Shown here: piece after piece, positions 62,198-64,000 of the stretch | How the letters are laid out: the number at the start of each line of letters is the position of its first letter | Numbering within the stretch: the stretch's first letter is position 1 | Assembly (NCBI GenBank): GCA_022821585.1 | Contig: JAJEDI010000097.1 | Location: 62,001 to 126,000, forward strand | From: Caldilineaceae bacterium | GTDB taxonomy: Bacteria > Chloroflexota > Anaerolineae > Caldilineales > Caldilineaceae | Direction: 5' to 3' | DNA length: 64,000 nt | Made by a program: the position numbers and the translations under genes | Notes under the pieces: model-generated | The model's database searches: none | The model's input: only the letters and a program-made list of their open reading frames with translations | What the model was told of the DNA's origin: nothing

Positions 62198-64000
62198 ATG
62201 TCCCTAATCCTTGAAAGTCTGAATGACCAGCAGAAGACCGCGGTCCGGACGACGGAAGGCCCCGTCCTCGTACTGGCAGGCCCCGGTTCCGGCAAAACGC
62301 GCGTTCTCACCCGGCGCATCGCCTATCTCATCGAAGAAAACAGGATCGACCCCTGGTATGTTCTCGCCGTAACCTTCACCAACAAAGCCGCAAAGGAAAT
62401 GGGCGGCCGCGTTGAAGAACTGATAGGGCACCGCTTCCCACCCCCGGGCGAAGGCCGCCGTCGAAGCCTGGGCGGCCTCACCATCGGCACCTTTCACGCC
62501 GTCTGCGCCCGCGTCCTGCGCGTAGAGGTAGATGCCGTGGGATTCCAGCGTAACTGGGTCATCTACGACACCGCCGACCAGTTGACCCTCGTCCGCGAAA
62601 TCATGAAAGAACTGCAGTTGGACGAAAAGCGTTTCAGCCCGCGTGCCGTCCTCTCGCAAATCGGCAGCTGGAAAAACGACCTGTTGACGCCGGACCTCGT
62701 CAGCGCCGACGGCTACATGCAGGAAATCTGCGACCGCGTCTACAACCGCTACCAGCGGCTCCTGCGCCTCAACAACGCCATGGACTTCGATGACCTCTTG
62801 ATGCACACGGTCCACCTCCTGCGAAAGAACAAGGATATCCGCCGCAAATACCAGGACAAGTGGCGCTACGTGCTCGTGGACGAGTTCCAGGATACCAATA
62901 CCGCCCAGTACGAGCTGGCGTCGCACTTCGTGGGCCCGCCGGACGGCAGAGGCAACCTGTTTGTCGTCGGCGATGAGGACCAGTCCATTTACCGATTCCG
63001 CGGCGCCGACTATCGCAACGTCCTTCGCTTTCGCCGCGATTACCCAGGGGCTAGAGTCGTTCTCCTTGAGCAGAACTACCGCAGCACCCAGAACATCCTC
63101 GATGTCGCCAACGCCGTCATCGCCAGGAACGCCAACCGCACGCCCAAACACCTGCGCACCGATCAGGGCGGCGGCCCCAAAGTCACTGTCTACGAAGCAT
63201 ACAACGAGACCGAAGAGGCCGAATACGTGCTCGACGAGGCTGCCCGACTTTCATCCCAAAGAGGAATGGGACTTGGCTCCGCCGCCGTCGTCTATCGTAC
63301 CAACGCCCAGAGTCGTGCTCTCGAAGAGGCCTGCGTCCGTCGCAATCTCCGCTACCGGCTGATTGGCGCGACCCGCTTCTACGAGCGCCGCGAAATCAAA
63401 GATGTCCTCGCCTTCCTGCGCCTCGTGCATAACCCCTCTGCCGAGATCGCGCTTGACCGCATCATCAACGTGCCTCCCCGCGGCATAGGGGCCCAAACCT
63501 ATGAACAACTCAAAGCCTGGGCCGCCTCCGGGGCCGTAACTGAATGGCAGGCACTGCAGACGCTGATAGGTGAAGGCGGCGAATCGGTCGATAACGGCGC
63601 GCCTCCCGTGCAGCTCCCGCCTGCCCCATTTGCCGCCCGGTCCCGCAACGCGTTGATCAGATTTGCTTCGATGCTGAACACATGGGTGCAGCTTGCCGTC
63701 GCTGTCCAATACGAAAACGTCGCCGCCCTTCTCGATCGCATCCTCGCCGATTCAGGCTACTTGGATCGCCTGCGCGACGGCAGCGACGAAGGCGAAGATC
63801 GTTTCGACAACATCAACGAACTGCGCGCCGTAGCGGCCGGCTACCGTCCCGGCCTTGAAGACCTGGAACCTGGCCAGGACCCCCTAGGCCTTTTCCTGCA
63901 GGAGATCAGCCTCGTCAGCGAGCAGGACGACTACGAAGAAAGCGAAGACGCCCTTACCCTGTTGACGTTGCACACCGCCAAAGGACTGGAATTTCCTGTC
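62198..64000 (+). CDS. UvrD/PcrA-type superfamily 1 DNA helicase (3' end beyond window)
   Basis: The frame from the ATG at 62198 is open through the right edge (601 codons), so it has no stop here. Motifs are clear: ESLNDQQKTAVRTTEGPVLV (Q motif), LAGPGSGKTRVLTRRIAYL (Walker A, about residues 26-44), TFTNKAAKEM, DEFQDTNTAQYEL (motif II, about 228), GDEDQSIYRFRGADYRN (motif III), QNYRSTQNILD (about 290) and LTLHTAKGLEF (motif V, about 587). Such helicases act in excision and mismatch repair and in plasmid replication. UvrD, PcrA and Rep cannot be told apart from this part. An antisense open frame at 62204-63151 is a shadow. Confidence 0.97.
   Translation, partial: MSLILESLNDQQKTAVRTTEGPVLVLAGPGSGKTRVLTRRIAYLIEENRIDPWYVLAVTFTNKAAKEMGGRVEELIGHRFPPPGEGRRRSLGGLTIGTFHAVCARVLRVEVDAVGFQRNWVIYDTADQLTLVREIMKELQLDEKRFSPRAVLSQIGSWKNDLLTPDLVSADGYMQEICDRVYNRYQRLLRLNNAMDFDDLLMHTVHLLRKNKDIRRKYQDKWRYVLVDEFQDTNTAQYELASHFVGPPDGRGNLFVVGDEDQSIYRFRGADYRNVLRFRRDYPGARVVLLEQNYRSTQNILDVANAVIARNANRTPKHLRTDQGGGPKVTVYEAYNETEEAEYVLDEAARLSSQRGMGLGSAAVVYRTNAQSRALEEACVRRNLRYRLIGATRFYERREIKDVLAFLRLVHNPSAEIALDRIINVPPRGIGAQTYEQLKAWAASGAVTEWQALQTLIGEGGESVDNGAPPVQLPPAPFAARSRNALIRFASMLNTWVQLAVAVQYENVAALLDRILADSGYLDRLRDGSDEGEDRFDNINELRAVAAGYRPGLEDLEPGQDPLGLFLQEISLVSEQDDYEESEDALTLLTLHTAKGLEFPV

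Noticed and set aside
62204-63151. Long minus-strand open frame of 315 codons
   Set aside because: It lies entirely antisense to the helicase frame at 62198-64000, whose motifs (Walker A, DEFQD, GDEDQS) are unmistakable. High-GC codon bias produces such antisense frames.

Overview
The window is a high-GC, gene-dense bacterial chromosome segment, most likely from a Chloroflexota (Caldilinea/Anaerolineae-like) bacterium. I infer this from the secreted hydrolase ending in a Y-x-FLP-type C-terminal tail, two Uma2 genes, TPR and STAND proteins, an FmdE-like gene away from any methanogenesis genes, and gene content close to environmental Chloroflexota. No rRNA or phylogenetic marker was compared, so the assignment is provisional.

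Left part (1-8.3 kb): a partial gene and a GNAT gene joined by an ATGA overlap, small membrane proteins, mnmA, an FmdE/zinc-ribbon gene with an extended -10 promoter, then an AT-richer patch with a Uma2 gene and a broken TIR-like (CAP12-type) gene. It ends with groES-groEL behind a near-consensus promoter and a perfect CIRCE operator. From 8.3 to 15.8 kb a minus-strand run encodes a STAND/TPR ATPase, a small Rossmann protein, a DASS-type transporter, a membrane TPR protein, a DUF3592-like protein and a cysteine desulfurase. From 16 to 24.8 kb lie enolase, tRNA-Leu with its own promoter and terminator, acyl-CoA ligase, a CoA-binding protein, proS, a two-domain GNAT gene behind a leader peptide plus intrinsic terminator, and punA.

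Middle part (24.9-46.9 kb): a sarcosine-oxidase-like flavoprotein, a HpaI-type aldolase, an MFS carrier and a large secreted glycosidase precede a minus-strand inositol catabolic cluster. In transcription order it reads dinB-like, iolB, iolC, iolE, an SDR, an iolG-like gene, iolD, Uma2, mmsA/iolA and three further Gfo/Idh/MocA oxidoreductases. Together they would take myo-inositol through scyllo-inosose, the trione and 5-deoxyglucuronate to the phosphorylated deoxy-ketogluconate, and oxidise malonate semialdehyde to acetyl-CoA. No IolJ aldolase, inositol permease or regulator is recognisable in the cluster.

Right part (47-64 kb): a P-loop protein with a PP2C-like phosphatase, an acid-sugar dehydratase with a near-consensus promoter, a quinone oxidoreductase, an operon of a double-length 6-phosphofructokinase, a methyltransferase and an LMW-phosphatase-like protein, an atypical metallo-beta-lactamase-fold protein with a TPR protein, tRNA-Arg, a ThuA/Gfo pair, maf, rsgA and a UvrD/PcrA helicase that runs off the end. 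A dispersed repeat of about 340 bp is present at 27.5 and 54.6 kb, with a fragment at 33.2 kb.
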